Counted from the stretch's first letter, positions 7,573 to 14,719 are shown. The stretch: DNA of 20,292 bases from DASVEE01 sp036399695 (GCA_036399695.1 DASWMP010000183.1:1-20292); one strand, 5' to 3'. Made by a program: numbers and translations. Notes: generated by a model not told the origin, from the sequence alone.

Positions 7573-7613
7573 ATCTCGGAGTGCGGTGGCGGTGAGCCGC
7601 CGCTCTCCGAGAT
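7573..7613. terminator. Long palindrome between convergent genes
   Basis: An imperfect hairpin: 7573-7581 pairs with 7605-7613 (9 bp), then about 8 bp more with one mismatch and one G-T pair, around a GGTGA loop. It sits between the stops of the L,D-transpeptidase and M16 genes, so it may end both transcripts, but it has no T-runs. Its left 19 bases recur exactly at 20059-20077, so it is also a dispersed repeat. Confidence 0.55.
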
Positions 7614-7623
7614 TGCTACGCGT

Positions 7624-8910
7624 TTACGCGATTGCGTCCCGCAGCATCTCCGCCGTCACCGGCGGAGTTTTCATTTTGCCCAGCAGCGTCAGTGAGACCG
7701 ACTCCGGATCCACCACGGTCTGGGCGATGCGCTGGATGTCTTCGAGCGAGACCGCGTCGATCTGGCGAATGATCTCGTCCGGGGTGTACTGCTCGCCGAA
7801 GTAATACTCCTGGCGCGCCAGGCCGGACATGCGGCTGACGGTCGATTCGAGCGACAACAGGATCGAGCCTTTGAGGTGCAGCTTCGCGTCGGCGGCTTCG
7901 CTCGGCGTGACCCCTTCGGCCTTGACCTTCTTCATCTCCGCCAGAGTGATGTCGATGACGCGGCGGAGGTTCTTCGGCGCGCAGGCGGCGTAGACGGCCT
8001 CGTAGCCGCCGTTGAGATAGCCGTTGTGGTACGAGACGATCGTATAGACGAGCCCTTCCTGTTCGCGGACGCGCTGAAACAGGCGTGACGACATCCCGCC
8101 GCCGAGGATCGTGTTGAACAGCGCGGCGGCGTAGCGCTCCTGCCCCTGCTGCGGGTAGCCGCGCATGCCGAGACAGAGGTGGACCTGCTCGAGCTCCCGC
8201 TTCTCGCGGAAGATCACGTGCTGCGCCGGCGTCGGCGCGGACCAGTCGCGGCGCAGCGGCGTCCGGGTGTCTGCCGGGAAATGCTTTTCGAGGAAGGGGA
8301 GGAGGTCTTCGATGCGGACGTTTCCGGACGCGCAGAAGATCAGGTTCGACGGGTGGAAGGTCTCGGCGTAGTGCTCGAGGATCTTCTCCCGGCTGAGCCG
8401 GTTCACCGTCTCCTCGGTACCGAGGATGGGCCGGCCAAGCGGATGGTCGGGCCAGAAGGCGGTGACGAAGAGCTCGTGGACGAGATCGTCCGGCGTGTCC
8501 TCGACCATCTTGATCTCTTCGAGGATCACGCCCCGCTCCATCTCCACGTCGGCATGGGTAAAGCGCGGCGCGGCGACGATCTCGGTCAGCAGGTCGAGGG
8601 CGGTGTGGACCTGCTCGTCGAGCACGTGCGCGTAGAAGGAGGTGTACTCCTTGCCGGTGAAGGCGTCGACGTCGCCGCCGAGAAGGTCCACCACCCGTGC
8701 GATCTCGGCCGTGTTGCGGTTCTCCGTCCCCTTGAAGACGAGATGCTCGAGAAAGTGCGACGCCCCCCCATGCTCCTCCGACTCGACCGCCGACCCGCTG
8801 CGCAGGTAGTACCCGAGCGCCACGGAGCGGACGTAGGGAAGGGTCTCCACGATCACCGTGAGCCCGGAAGGAAGAACGACTTTCGTGACGCCGTCGAGAT
8901 TACGGTTCAT
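7624..8910 (-). CDS. M16-family zinc protease (pitrilysin/MPP-like)
   Basis: A 428-residue single-chain M16 peptidase, similar in size to the bacterial PqqL/YmxG and mitochondrial processing peptidase beta group (about 420-450). It has the inverted zinc motif HFLEH (52-56): H52 and H56 bind zinc, E55 is the catalytic base, and the third ligand is in the EE pair at 131-132. The C-terminal half has the substrate-binding Arg/Tyr block (GGGMSSRLFQRVREQEGLVY, near 305-325). There is no signal peptide, so it is probably cytoplasmic, degrading or trimming short peptides; the substrate is unknown. The open frame runs to 9093, but that extension overlaps the divergent TIR gene. The ATG at 8910 precedes the usual family start (DGVTKVVLPSGLTVI) and lies 9 bases after a TACAAT. 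No second M16 subunit gene is adjacent. Confidence 0.93.
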   Translation of the reverse strand: MNRNLDGVTKVVLPSGLTVIVETLPYVRSVALGYYLRSGSAVESEEHGGASHFLEHLVFKGTENRNTAEIARVVDLLGGDVDAFTGKEYTSFYAHVLDEQVHTALDLLTEIVAAPRFTHADVEMERGVILEEIKMVEDTPDDLVHELFVTAFWPDHPLGRPILGTEETVNRLSREKILEHYAETFHPSNLIFCASGNVRIEDLLPFLEKHFPADTRTPLRRDWSAPTPAQHVIFREKRELEQVHLCLGMRGYPQQGQERYAAALFNTILGGGMSSRLFQRVREQEGLVYTIVSYHNGYLNGGYEAVYAACAPKNLRRVIDITLAEMKKVKAEGVTPSEAADAKLHLKGSILLSLESTVSRMSGLARQEYYFGEQYTPDEIIRQIDAVSLEDIQRIAQTVVDPESVSLTLLGKMKTPPVTAEMLRDAIA

Positions 8911-8919
8911 GCGGCGTGG

Positions 8920-8925
8920 ATTGTA
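8920..8925 (-). promoter_or_regulatory. -10-like TACAAT of the M16 gene
   Basis: TACAAT on the minus strand, 9 bases before the ATG at 8910. The heptamer ATTGTAC at 8920-8926 is mirrored exactly by GTACAAT at 8954-8960, which carries the same box for the divergent TIR gene. Confidence 0.45.
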
Positions 8926-8954
8926 CGCGGAGGATTGGGCGCCAGGCGCGAGAG

Positions 8955-8960
8955 TACAAT
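8955..8960 (+). promoter_or_regulatory. -10-like TACAAT of the TIR operon
   Basis: TACAAT, 7 bases before the ATG at 8968. It overlaps the other possible start (ATG 8959), so it favours 8968 as the true start, probably on a leaderless mRNA. Confidence 0.4.
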
Positions 8961-8967
8961 GGTGGCG

Positions 8968-9390
8968 ATGCAGGATGTGCCGCTCGTCTTCATCTCGCAT
9001 TCGTCCACCGATACCTGGGTAGCGAAACAGATCGCGGCACATGTCCGAGCTTGTGGTGCTGAAGTCTTTCTGGATGAAGCGGATATCGCTCACGGCGATG
9101 ATTTCGAAGGCAGGATCGTCCAGGCTGCCAAGGCCGCAACCGAACTGATCGTGTTACTCACACCCTGGGCGATGAACCGGCCCTACATTTGGCTGGAAAT
9201 CGGCGTGTTCTGGGGAGATCAGAAGAGGATGGTCGGAGTCCTGCACGGTATGACGGCGAAGGCGTTCACGGCAGATGAGCAAACGCCGGTAGTGCTTAAA
9301 CGCCTGAGTCTCGTAACGTTAAATGACGTCGAAACGTACTTTGAGCAGCTCCGGGCTCGTGTGACCCAGTGGAAGACCGATCATGCCTGA
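8968..9390 (+). CDS. Stand-alone TIR-domain protein 1
   Basis: A 140-residue protein that is almost entirely one TIR domain. Bacterial TIR domains often cleave NAD+ or make cyclic ADP-ribose signals, commonly in antiphage defence. Seen: the first strand and box 1 VFISHSSTD (7-15), a second strand AEVFLDEADI (31-40), a helix with GDDFEGRIVQA (43-53), the strand ELIVLLTPWA (59-68), and the helix PYIWLEIGVFW in which E77 sits where the catalytic glutamate of NADase TIRs lies. No sensor, membrane or partner domain is fused. The stop codon overlaps the next TIR gene by 8 bases, so the two are probably translated together. Sampled 60-base lines are about 52-62 % GC, against about 68 % in a sampled line of the neighbouring M16 gene, a sign of transfer. 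The start could also be ATG 8959 (three more residues). Enzyme activity is inferred. Confidence 0.88.
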   Translation: MQDVPLVFISHSSTDTWVAKQIAAHVRACGAEVFLDEADIAHGDDFEGRIVQAAKAATELIVLLTPWAMNRPYIWLEIGVFWGDQKRMVGVLHGMTAKAFTADEQTPVVLKRLSLVTLNDVETYFEQLRARVTQWKTDHA

Positions 9391-9796
9391 CCGTAAAACA
9401 GATGTGTTCATCTCTTACGCAAATGAAGATGCGCGCCTTGCGCAGCTCCTCGCGGGTGTGTTCAGGCGTTCGGGCGTGGAGGCATGGCTCGCGGAAAGCG
9501 CTCTGACACCTGGTTCCGATTGGCAGCAAGAGCTCGTGAAGCATCTTGAAAGTGCGAACGTGTACGTCCTGCTGGTCACGCCGAGCTATCTTCAGTCACG
9601 CTGGGGCAACTTCGAGATGGGTGTGGCGCTCGCCCGTGCTGCGTCCGGAGATGTCACCCTGCTGCCGGTGACGTTCGGGATCTCTCAGAAAGATTTGCCG
9701 TGGGCACTGCGATCGGTTCAGGCGTTTTCGCTCGACAAGAACGATCCGGCAGACGTGCCGAAGGCTCTGGAAACAGCCCTTCGCAAATCAGCCTGA
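9383..9796 (+). CDS. Stand-alone TIR-domain protein 2
   Basis: A 137-residue single-domain TIR protein, only distantly similar to its neighbour. Seen: DVFISYANED (7-16, box 1), GVEAWLAESAL (31-41), the strand VYVLLVTPSYL (60-70), and SRWGNFEMG (72-80) with E78 at the expected catalytic position and the W of the common S-x-W pattern, which is Tyr in TIR 1. Residues 90-100 (DVTLLPVTFGI) form the next strand. Its ATG lies inside the end of TIR 1, and GGAAG 7 bases upstream is a fair ribosome site. No ThsA-like SIR2/Macro effector, helicase or nuclease gene is adjacent, so a complete Thoeris system is not present in the window. It is convergent with the pseudopilin gene ending at 9853. A paired NADase or a sensor/effector pair are both possible. 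Confidence 0.88.
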   Translation: MPDRKTDVFISYANEDARLAQLLAGVFRRSGVEAWLAESALTPGSDWQQELVKHLESANVYVLLVTPSYLQSRWGNFEMGVALARAASGDVTLLPVTFGISQKDLPWALRSVQAFSLDKNDPADVPKALETALRKSA

Positions 9797-9852
9797 CGCC
9801 GCCTACGTCACTCGTCGCCAGCAGGTCCATAGGTCCATCGTTCCCCGCGCCC

Positions 9853-10434
9853 CTACTTGCTCATCGCCAGCGCGTTGTTCTTCATCATGATCTCGTTGCG
9901 GAGATCATCCACCGTGAAGCTCCACTGCTCGTAGGTGTCGGCGCCGTTGAGGGAGATGAAGCTCTGGCCGGTTTTGCCGCCGGGGCGGACTCCGGCGAAG
10001 GGGCCGGTGGTGTTGTTCGCGTTGCCGGGCTGCTGGCCCTGGCTCGGGTTGAGCGGACGAGGCTGCTGCGTCGTCGGCGGCCGGACGCCGGGCGGGAGCT
10101 GGCCGGCCTGCTGCTGGCCGGGGGGGATGAGGATCCAGTCCATCTCGCCGGTGAGGGGGTTCTCGAGCTCGCCGTCGCCGCGGATGAGGCGGGGCTGACG
10201 TGCTTCCTGGATCTGCTTGAGGCCGACCGGAAACGTCTTGTGCTTCTCCTGGAAGGCGTAGATGGCGCGTGCGTACTGGCGCATGATGAAGATCGTCTGC
10301 CGGTCACGGTCGCGGGCCATGACCATGGACCACTGGTCCGGCACCGTGTAGGCGACGAAGATGGCGATGATCGTCAGGATGACGAGCAGCGCCGCGAGAG
10401 TCATCCCTGACTCAGAGGTCCGTGTAGGGGACAT
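9853..10434 (-). CDS. Pseudopilin lacking the position-5 glutamate
   Basis: A 193-residue prepilin-like protein, last gene of the pilus/secretion train. The short leader ends at G10, and the mature chain begins M11-T-L-A-A15 followed by a hydrophobic helix (LLVILTIIAIFVAY). Mature position 5 is Ala, where major pilins and pseudopilins have Glu. Loss of Glu5 is known in tip pseudopilins of the GspK type, so this is probably the first or tip subunit. The rest of the chain has a pseudopilin-like helix (RQTIFIMRQYARAIYAFQEKHKTFPVG), an NPLTGEMDWILIPP block, and a long Pro/Gln/Gly-rich linker (about 105-155). No clear GspK-type large domain is visible. The start overlaps the previous pseudopilin gene by 23 bases, which suggests coupled translation. 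Processing by PilD, encoded elsewhere, is assumed. Confidence 0.8.
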   Translation of the reverse strand: MSPTRTSESGMTLAALLVILTIIAIFVAYTVPDQWSMVMARDRDRQTIFIMRQYARAIYAFQEKHKTFPVGLKQIQEARQPRLIRGDGELENPLTGEMDWILIPPGQQQAGQLPPGVRPPTTQQPRPLNPSQGQQPGNANNTTGPFAGVRPGGKTGQSFISLNGADTYEQWSFTVDDLRNEIMMKNNALAMSK

Positions 10435-10828
10435 TGTCGAGCGTGGTTCCTTCGGCCTTGCTCTTCACGTCGATCACACCCGGACCCTGCATCTGCGCGT
10501 CCGGATTCGGATCCGCCATCTGCTCCGGATCAGGCGTGTCCATCACCTGCTCCCAATCCTCCTGGTCGGTGATCGGGTCTTTCGGGATGCGGCGTACGTA
10601 GTTCGGCACGAGCTCGTTGAGATCCGTCGGGTAGCGCTGCTTGTCGGCGTAGAAGTTGTCGATCGCCTTGCGCAGGTTGAAAAGGTTGTCCTTCAACGCT
10701 GCCTCGCGCGCTTTCCGCTGCGCGTGCTTGACGTTTACCAGGGCCACCGACGCGAGGATGCCGATGATCGTGACGACGACCAGCAGTTCGATCAGTGAGA
10801 AGCCGCGCTGCGCTCTGAGTTTCTTCAT
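10412..10828 (-). CDS. GspG-like major-type pseudopilin
   Basis: A 138-residue pseudopilin with a canonical leader: MKKLRAQRG then FSLIELLVVVTIIGILASVA. Cleavage is expected after G9, and mature position 5 is Glu (E14). The body matches GspG: a helix with AREAALKDNLFNLRKAIDNFYADKQRYPTDL, then YVRRIPKDPITDQEDW, the equivalent of the LPxDPW region near the calcium site of GspG. The C-terminal third is acidic (MDTPDPEQMADPNPDAQ). In type II secretion GspG builds the periplasmic pseudopilus; in an acidobacterial type IV pilus-like cluster it may be the main fibre subunit. The start at 10828 is 5 bases after the previous pseudopilin stop. The frame is open further upstream to 10960, but that part reads the neighbouring gene out of phase. 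Confidence 0.88.
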   Translation of the reverse strand: MKKLRAQRGFSLIELLVVVTIIGILASVALVNVKHAQRKAREAALKDNLFNLRKAIDNFYADKQRYPTDLNELVPNYVRRIPKDPITDQEDWEQVMDTPDPEQMADPNPDAQMQGPGVIDVKSKAEGTTLDNVPYTDL

Positions 10829-10833
10829 CGGGA

Positions 10834-11343
10834 TCACCACTCGTTGTAATGCGTCTTGCCGTCGAGTGCGAGCGCCGTCGACGTCGAATGTATTTCGAAC
10901 ACGTTGCGGCCGTCGGTCGACGACGTGTCGGGGGAGTCGGTCGTCGACTTCGTGTTCCACTCGTTCTTGCCGGTCATCGGGTCGATGAGGTCACGTTCGC
11001 GCAGCAGACGGACCGTCCGGCCGTCCGCGAGCTTGATGCCCTTCATGAGCTCCTCGAGGTCCTTCGGATAGCCGTCGGAACCGAGAGCCTGCATCTGCGC
11101 CGGACGGGCGCCACCCTGCACGCCACCGGCCTGCGGGTTCGCCTGCATCGTCATGAGGTCATGGTACCGGTCGATCGCCTCGGTGACCTTCCGCAGACGG
11201 TCGCGCAACTCGATCTCCCGCTGGCGGCGGATGCTGAAGCGCGCCACCGGCAGGGCGACCGAGGCAAGAATCCCGATGATCGCCACGACCGTGATGAGCT
11301 CGGCGATTGTGAATCCTTTGCTGTTGCGTAAGCGGCTGAGCAT
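10834..11343 (-). CDS. GspG/PilA-like pseudopilin
   Basis: A 169-residue prepilin-like protein. Leader MLSRLRNSKG, then FTIAELITVVAIIGILASVALPVA: cleavage after G10 and Glu at mature position 5 (E15). The helix continues into a charged amphipathic stretch (FSIRRQREIELRDRLRKVTEAIDRYHDLM). A loop rich in Gln, Gly and Ala (67-90) is followed by DGYPKDLEELMKGI and IDPMTGKNEW, the usual pseudopilin P-x-DL and DPxTGKxEW elements; the tail is Ser/Thr-rich. It is the first of three pseudopilin genes and lies 111 bases downstream of the secretin, a gap filled by repeat structure C. It probably forms part of the fibre with the next gene product. No Shine-Dalgarno is seen at ATG 11343. Confidence 0.85.
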   Translation of the reverse strand: MLSRLRNSKGFTIAELITVVAIIGILASVALPVARFSIRRQREIELRDRLRKVTEAIDRYHDLMTMQANPQAGGVQGGARPAQMQALGSDGYPKDLEELMKGIKLADGRTVRLLRERDLIDPMTGKNEWNTKSTTDSPDTSSTDGRNVFEIHSTSTALALDGKTHYNEW

Positions 11344-11353
11344 GATTCGATAT

Positions 11354-11442
<89 letters not shown>

Positions 11443-11454
11443 AATCCCGCGTCT

Positions 11455-13965
11455 CTACTCCACCCGTACCTTGCCACCCGTAACAGCGGCGACTACCTGA
11501 TCCCCTCCCGCGGCGCGGAAATCGGGTGCTTCGAGGACGAGGAACGTCTCACCCTGCAGCCCGCCGTGCACGCGGAACGTGACGACTTCACCGCCGCTCT
11601 GGAACCGCAGCGGCATCTTGTCGGACGACGTGATCTTGATGGTGCCGGTATCGCGGTTCACCGTGACGACCGGCGGCTTCTGCGGATCGATTGAGATCGC
11701 CGAGCCGAAGATGACGTCGGTGACGTCCATCGAGCGGGGATCGAAGTGGAACATCAGCTCGGTCGCGCTGAGCCCGTCGAGGTCCATGCCCACGACGCTC
11801 CAGAGACGGGAGTCGCCTGGCTTGAGCGACACGGCCGAGGGCTGCGGAGCCAGGCGCGGCGAGAGGCGGAGCGCCGCTTCGAGCGGCAGCTCCTGCTTCG
11901 CGGCTTCGGTCTGCAGCGCGGCTTTCGGCACCGGGGCATTGCCCTGACGGTCGATGTTCGCTTCCGGATTCGGCGGCGGAGCCGGCTGCGGCTGCGGACG
12001 GTTGCGGAACGGATCGTTCGGCGCGCCGCCGGAAGCCGGCGCCGGCGGAGCCGGGGTGCTCGTGTTCGGGTTCAGCCCGTCGGGGATGATGTAGTTGCCC
12101 GGTTCACCGTCAGAGGCGAGCGGCATCCCGGCCGTGGCCGGATTGAACGTCGGCGCGCTACGCTGCGGGGCGAACGGATCGGTGCCCGCCTGCGACTCGA
12201 TGCGCGGGCTGACGCCGCGGAACGTCAGGTTGTTGGTCGTGCCGACCCACATCGGCGCGAGGTCTTCCTCGGTGATGTCGGCGATGCGGATGATGTGCGG
12301 CGTCATCGTGAGCATCAGGTCGGTGCGCGAGGCCGTCTTGTGGTTCTTCGTGAAGAGGCGTCCCAGGAAGGGGATGTCCCCGAGGAACGGCGTCTTCGAG
12401 TCGCTGTTGGTGTTGTTTTCCTGAATCAGACCGGCGAGGAAGTTCGTCTCACCGTCCTTGAGGCGGATCGTTGCTTCGATCGTGCGGGTGTTGAAGGTCG
12501 GGAGCGTCTGGCCATCCGAGGTGGTCGGCGAATCGCCGACGTCCGAGACTTCGACCGTCAGCTTCAGCGTGACCTCGCGGTTGTGGTGCACGCGCGGCTC
12601 GATCGCGACCTTGATGCCGACGTCCTGGTACTGGTACGACGTGACGTTGCCGTAGGCACCGCCGGCGCTGCCGGTGTTGATCGAGGGGAACGTCGACACC
12701 GGAACCGGCACGCGGCGGCCGATGTGGAGCGTCGCCTTCTCACCCTCGGAGATGCGCAGCTCCGGATTCGCCAGCGTCTCCGAGTTCGACATGCCTTTGA
12801 CGAAGGCGTAGGAGATGCTCGGGATCGTGAAGGAGTAGGAGCCGATGCCGATGGGGCGGATGGAGCTGACGGTGCCGCCGGCGATCGGCGTCAGGACGGT
12901 GTTGCCCTTGTCGTCCACCGTCTGCCGGTTGGCGACGGAGCTGCCTTCGAGGCCCGTGATGAAGGCGCCGATGTCCTGGTTCTTGTTGAGGTCGAGCTGC
13001 AGCAGCTCCACCTGGACGACGACTTCGGCCTTGGCCTTGTCGTTCGCCTCGATGATCTTCTCGGCGATGCGGACCTTGTCGGCCGTGTCGCGGATCGTGA
13101 TGGCGTTGAGCGCCTTCAGCGGGAAGACGTTGCGCGCTTCGATCATCGTACGGACGACGTTCGTGACCTGCTCGGCGTCGCCGTTCGACAGGTAGAACGT
13201 GCGGATGACGAGGTCCTCGTAGTCGCGGCGCGCCTGCGGGTTGTCCGGGACGACGATGATCGTCTTCTCGTCCAGCACCTTGTAGAAGTGATTGGCGGCC
13301 TGCATGACGCGCTCGAGAGCCGCCTGGGCCGTCACGTCGCGGAGCTCGATCGTGATGCGGTCGTCCTTGACCGCCTGATCGAACAGGACGTTGATGCCGA
13401 AGGCGTTGCCGAGGGCGCGGTAGATGTCCTTGACGGGCGTCTCGCGCGGGAAGGAGAGGGAGATCGGATCGTCGGAAGCGGGATTGAGCGTCGGCGGCTG
13501 GGCCTTGCTGACGTTCGCCTTCGTCCGCTTCTTCATCTCGTCGATCGTGATCTGCTGGTTGGCGGCGTTGTGGTGCTGCTGGATGATGGCCACGGCTTTC
13601 CCGAACTCGACAGCCGCGAATTCGTTCGTGTGGTCCAGCTTCACCGTCAACTGCAGCTCGGTCGCGGCCATCTGCGCGAGGCGCAACTGCTCTTCACCCG
13701 TCGCCCGCTCGGCGGAGGAGAAGAGCGTCTTGCCTTTCTCGAAGTGGGCGCGCGATGCTTCGCGCTTGGCCCGCTCGAGGGCGATCTGGAACTGGCGGTT
13801 ATCCGGCGTGATCTCGAGAGCTTTTTCGTATTCGACGACCGCGGTGTCCCAATCCTTCGTGCTCTCGGCGCTCTTCGCTTTCTGATACGAGTTGTAGCTC
13901 GCGCAGGAGAAGAGCAGCGGCAGCGTGAGGGCGGCGGCTGCGGCGGTGATTTTCAGTCGATTCAT
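11455..13965 (-). CDS. pilQ: Outer-membrane secretin PilQ/GspD with C-terminal cohesin-like domain
   Basis: An 836-residue secretin, the outer-membrane ring through which the pilus or substrate passes. The signal peptide ends in the lipobox LFSC (C21), so it is a lipoprotein that may not need a separate pilotin. Domains in order: a TPR-like helical region (25-125), a linker, an STN/N0-type domain (about 167-240), an N1-type domain (about 250-310), the secretin core (about 315-562) ending in PFLGDIPFLGRLF (526-538) and TDLMLTMTPHIIR (548-560), a Pro/Asn-rich linker (600-700), and a cohesin-like beta domain (about 702-836: VSLKPGD, FHFDP, SGGEVVTFRVHG, LEAPDF). The TPR front and cohesin tail are additions to the plain secretin plan. 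ATG 13965 is preceded at 7 bases by AGGA, one of the few clear ribosome sites here. It follows the PilP-like gene by 61 bases. Confidence 0.93.
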   Translation of the reverse strand: MNRLKITAAAAALTLPLLFSCASYNSYQKAKSAESTKDWDTAVVEYEKALEITPDNRQFQIALERAKREASRAHFEKGKTLFSSAERATGEEQLRLAQMAATELQLTVKLDHTNEFAAVEFGKAVAIIQQHHNAANQQITIDEMKKRTKANVSKAQPPTLNPASDDPISLSFPRETPVKDIYRALGNAFGINVLFDQAVKDDRITIELRDVTAQAALERVMQAANHFYKVLDEKTIIVVPDNPQARRDYEDLVIRTFYLSNGDAEQVTNVVRTMIEARNVFPLKALNAITIRDTADKVRIAEKIIEANDKAKAEVVVQVELLQLDLNKNQDIGAFITGLEGSSVANRQTVDDKGNTVLTPIAGGTVSSIRPIGIGSYSFTIPSISYAFVKGMSNSETLANPELRISEGEKATLHIGRRVPVPVSTFPSINTGSAGGAYGNVTSYQYQDVGIKVAIEPRVHHNREVTLKLTVEVSDVGDSPTTSDGQTLPTFNTRTIEATIRLKDGETNFLAGLIQENNTNSDSKTPFLGDIPFLGRLFTKNHKTASRTDLMLTMTPHIIRIADITEEDLAPMWVGTTNNLTFRGVSPRIESQAGTDPFAPQRSAPTFNPATAGMPLASDGEPGNYIIPDGLNPNTSTPAPPAPASGGAPNDPFRNRPQPQPAPPPNPEANIDRQGNAPVPKAALQTEAAKQELPLEAALRLSPRLAPQPSAVSLKPGDSRLWSVVGMDLDGLSATELMFHFDPRSMDVTDVIFGSAISIDPQKPPVVTVNRDTGTIKITSSDKMPLRFQSGGEVVTFRVHGGLQGETFLVLEAPDFRAAGGDQVVAAVTGGKVRVE

Positions 13966-14026
13966 TGATTGGTCCTGACGCTGAATTGATGGCTGTCTCT
14001 GTGACGCCTCAATCAGCCAAACGTCA

Positions 14027-14719
14027 CTACTGACTTCCGAGCGGAATGGTCTTTCGCTGGTCGGGAGGGAAACCGACGAAGCCGATCTCCACCGATTCGA
14101 GGCCGATGCGGCGGAGCACGAACTTCCCTTCGATGATGTCGCCGACGCGTGCGTTGACGATGTCGCCGTCGCGCGCGAAGGTGGCGATCGGATTTCCCTG
14201 GTTCCCGAACGTACCGATGTACTTGTAGGTGAACTGCGGCAGCGGTGGCGGCGGCGGAGGAGGCGGAATCTCCGTCTCCGTTTCGCACGCGGTGCCGATG
14301 CCGTCGCGGTCGATGTCCTGCTGATCCGGATTCGCGCTGCTGACGCAGTTGTCGCGGAAGTCCGGCACTCCGTCACCGTCCTGGTCGGGCGGCGGCGGGG
14401 GAGGCTTGACGGGGGGCGGAGGAGGAGGCGGGGGCGGTTCCTTGTAGGCGAAGAGGTTGCGGCGGCTCTCGTAAGTGCCGCTCTGCGCCTCGAGCCATTC
14501 GAGATGGACGACCGGGTCACCGCTCTGCGTCGCGGCGGGCAGGGCTCTGCCGCCCGGCGCGGCGTTGGCCGAACGGGGCGGGGTACGCGGCTGCGGAGTG
14601 GTCGTCGCCGCGGGAGCCGTCGTCGGCCCGTCCGGGGCCGCGAAGGTATAGATCGCGAAAACGGCGACGAGCACCAGCGCCGCGAAAAGCCAGGTTTTCC
14701 AGTTCATCCAGTCCATCAC
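14027..14719 (-). CDS. pilP: PilP/GspC-like protein with thrombospondin type-3 calcium repeat
   Basis: A 230-residue protein in the PilP place of a PilMNOPQ operon. PilP links the inner-membrane PilNO complex to the secretin. Here an N-terminal membrane helix (9-28) replaces the usual PilP lipid anchor, as in GspC. After a Pro/Ala linker comes YESRRNLFAYKEP (83-95), then a run of prolines, an Asp-rich module from D112 to C145, a second proline run, and a C-terminal domain (162-228, FTYKYIGTFG to FPPDQRKTIPLG) that resembles the PilP/GspC homology domain binding secretin N0. The Asp-rich module has DQDGDGVPDFRDNC and DIDRDGIGTAC, the type-3 thrombospondin pattern whose Asp residues bind Ca2+ and whose two Cys (C125, C145) could pair. 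The gene overlaps pilO by 4 bases. The PilP assignment rests on position and the C-terminal domain. Confidence 0.78.
   Translation of the reverse strand: MMDWMNWKTWLFAALVLVAVFAIYTFAAPDGPTTAPAATTTPQPRTPPRSANAAPGGRALPAATQSGDPVVHLEWLEAQSGTYESRRNLFAYKEPPPPPPPPPVKPPPPPPDQDGDGVPDFRDNCVSSANPDQQDIDRDGIGTACETETEIPPPPPPPPLPQFTYKYIGTFGNQGNPIATFARDGDIVNARVGDIIEGKFVLRRIGLESVEIGFVGFPPDQRKTIPLGSQ

Noticed and set aside
8911..9093. N-terminal extension of the M16 protease
   Set aside because: It overlaps the TIR gene and its probable promoter, and the family N-terminus begins at 8910.
8968..9796. Complete Thoeris defence system
   Set aside because: There are two TIR proteins but no ThsA-like SIR2/Macro effector in the window.
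9825..9842. Direct repeat AGGTCCAT twice after the TIR genes as a target-site duplication
   Set aside because: The copies are adjacent rather than flanking an insert, and no inverted ends or transposase are present.
11746..13968. A 740-codon open frame on the plus strand opposite pilQ
   Set aside because: Antisense shadow of the secretin, with no domain-like sequence.
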